Shown: piece by piece, positions 45,377-45,929 of the stretch
How positions within the stretch are numbered: position 1 is the first letter of the stretch
Layout of the letters: each line of letters opens with the position of its first letter
Assembly: GCF_000764665.1 (NCBI RefSeq)
Contig: NZ_JRGM01000038.1
Span: 1 to 45,929 of the forward strand
Origin: Aeromonas lacus
Lineage (GTDB): Bacteria > Pseudomonadota > Gammaproteobacteria > Enterobacterales > Aeromonadaceae
DNA length: 45,929 nt
Direction of reading: 5' to 3'
The notes under the pieces: model-generated
What the model saw: only the letters and a program-made list of their open reading frames with translations
The model's database searches: none
What the model was told of the DNA's origin: nothing
Made by a program: the position numbers and the translations under genes

Positions 45377-45390
45377 ATGGTTGCAGCGCT

Positions 45391-45929
45391 TCAGACTTCT
45401 TGCAGGTATTCGTCCTTGAGCTGCACATAATTGTCGGCCGAGGTTTTGAGGAAGGCGACCTCGGCAGGTTTAAGTGGGCGAGCCTGTTTGACGGGATTAC
45501 CTATATATAGAAAGCCTGACTCGAGTCGCTTGCCCGGCGGCACCAGACTGCCAGCTCCGATCATCACATCATCTTCGACCACGACGCCATCAAGCAGAAT
45601 GGCACCCATACCGACTAATACCCGGTTGCCGATGGTGCAGCCGTGCAGCATCGCCTTATGGCCGACCGTGACATCTTCACCGATCAGCAGTGGATAGCCG
45701 GTCGGATTACTGGCGCTCTTGCGAGTCAGGTGCAGCACAGTGCCATCCTGAATATTGCTGCGGGCGCCGATGCGGATATGGTTTACGTCCCCCCGTGCCG
45801 CCACCATGGGCCATATGCTGGCATCGTCGGCCAGCTCGATATCGCCCACCAGGGTGGCGCAGGGATCTACATAAACCCGCTTGCCCAGTTGCGGGCGTTT
45901 TCCCCTGTAAGGTCTCAGTCGCAAGTCCA
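45391..45929 (-). CDS. Gamma carbonic anhydrase-like hexapeptide protein, YrdA type (5' end cut by window)
   Basis: The protein is a left-handed beta-helix of hexapeptide repeats (WPMVAARGDVNHIRIGARSNIQDGTVLH, then VGHKAMLHGCTIGNRVLVGMG) with three metal-binding histidines in the expected places. It closely resembles E. coli YrdA (KRLESGFLYIGNPVKQARPL). These proteins are often annotated as gamma carbonic anhydrases, though activity is rarely shown. An in-frame TTG at 45924 gives 177 residues. The last two visible bases before GAC-TTG read TG on the minus strand, so the true ATG or GTG probably starts one base outside the window. I treat it as 5'-partial. Confidence 0.9.
   Translation of the reverse strand, partial: DLRLRPYRGKRPQLGKRVYVDPCATLVGDIELADDASIWPMVAARGDVNHIRIGARSNIQDGTVLHLTRKSASNPTGYPLLIGEDVTVGHKAMLHGCTIGNRVLVGMGAILLDGVVVEDDVMIGAGSLVPPGKRLESGFLYIGNPVKQARPLKPAEVAFLKTSADNYVQLKDEYLQEV

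Noticed and set aside
45301..45390. Possible Spot 42 (spf) small RNA gene downstream of polA
   Set aside because: In enterics and vibrios spf follows polA, but only 90 bases separate polA from the next gene here and the sequence does not match Spot 42 as I know it.

Overview
The window is a stretch of gammaproteobacterial core chromosome, most likely from Aeromonas or a close relative. This is inferred from high GC content, the near-E. coli lengths and motifs of many housekeeping proteins (Pgi 549 aa, PlsB 807 aa, SlmA 198 aa, L28 78 aa, L33 55 aa), and conserved gene pairs such as ilvY/ilvC, coaBC-dut-slmA/radC-rpmBG, ubiCA, plsB/lexA, cpxRA and polA. I see no insertion sequence, prophage, integron or CRISPR array. 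No search could be run, so the genus is an inference.

Layout, left to right. Bases 1-310 are the tail of a ribosomal RNA operon: the last bases of 5S rRNA, a tRNA-Asp and two strong hairpin terminators. Then come a protein lysine acetyltransferase of the Pat type (minus), a small unknown gene, a periplasmic solute-binding-like protein, and the divergent ilvY/ilvC pair with its control region. pgi, mscS and the coaBC-dut-slmA operon run on the minus strand, divergent from radC-rpmB-rpmG, a membrane-anchored unknown, mutM and a DUF535 gene. Next is a lipopolysaccharide inner-core region: coaD (minus), a family 9 glycosyltransferase, waaE (minus), and waaF-waaA. From 21.8 to 25.2 kb lies an ascorbate-family PTS (EIIA, EIIB, EIIC) facing a LacI-type regulator, with two perfect palindromic operators between them; this is the most accessory-looking part of the window.

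From 25.2 to 29.2 kb are acuI (yhdH), a 41-residue very acidic microprotein, a lipoprotein, a 54-residue four-cysteine protein, a FliL-like secreted protein and ubiCA. plsB and lexA are divergent, with two SOS boxes before lexA. lexA is separated from dinF by an unusual 1.5 kb holding an orphan 99-codon gene and a SCO1-type copper chaperone coupled to dinF. The last part carries trmL, cpxA-cpxR divergent from fieF-cysE-(membrane protein), zapB, elbB, polA and a gamma-carbonic-anhydrase-like gene cut by the window end.

The most interesting regulatory signals are the polA upstream region (two perfect DnaA boxes next to an AT-rich stretch and a GATC cluster), the palindromes of the PTS locus, and the tandem SOS boxes of lexA. 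The most interesting undescribed genes are the acidic microprotein at 26.28 kb, the four-cysteine protein at 26.9 kb and the orphan gene at 32.87 kb. I did not find a convincing wholly new multi-gene system; the PTS/LacI locus of unknown sugar specificity comes closest.
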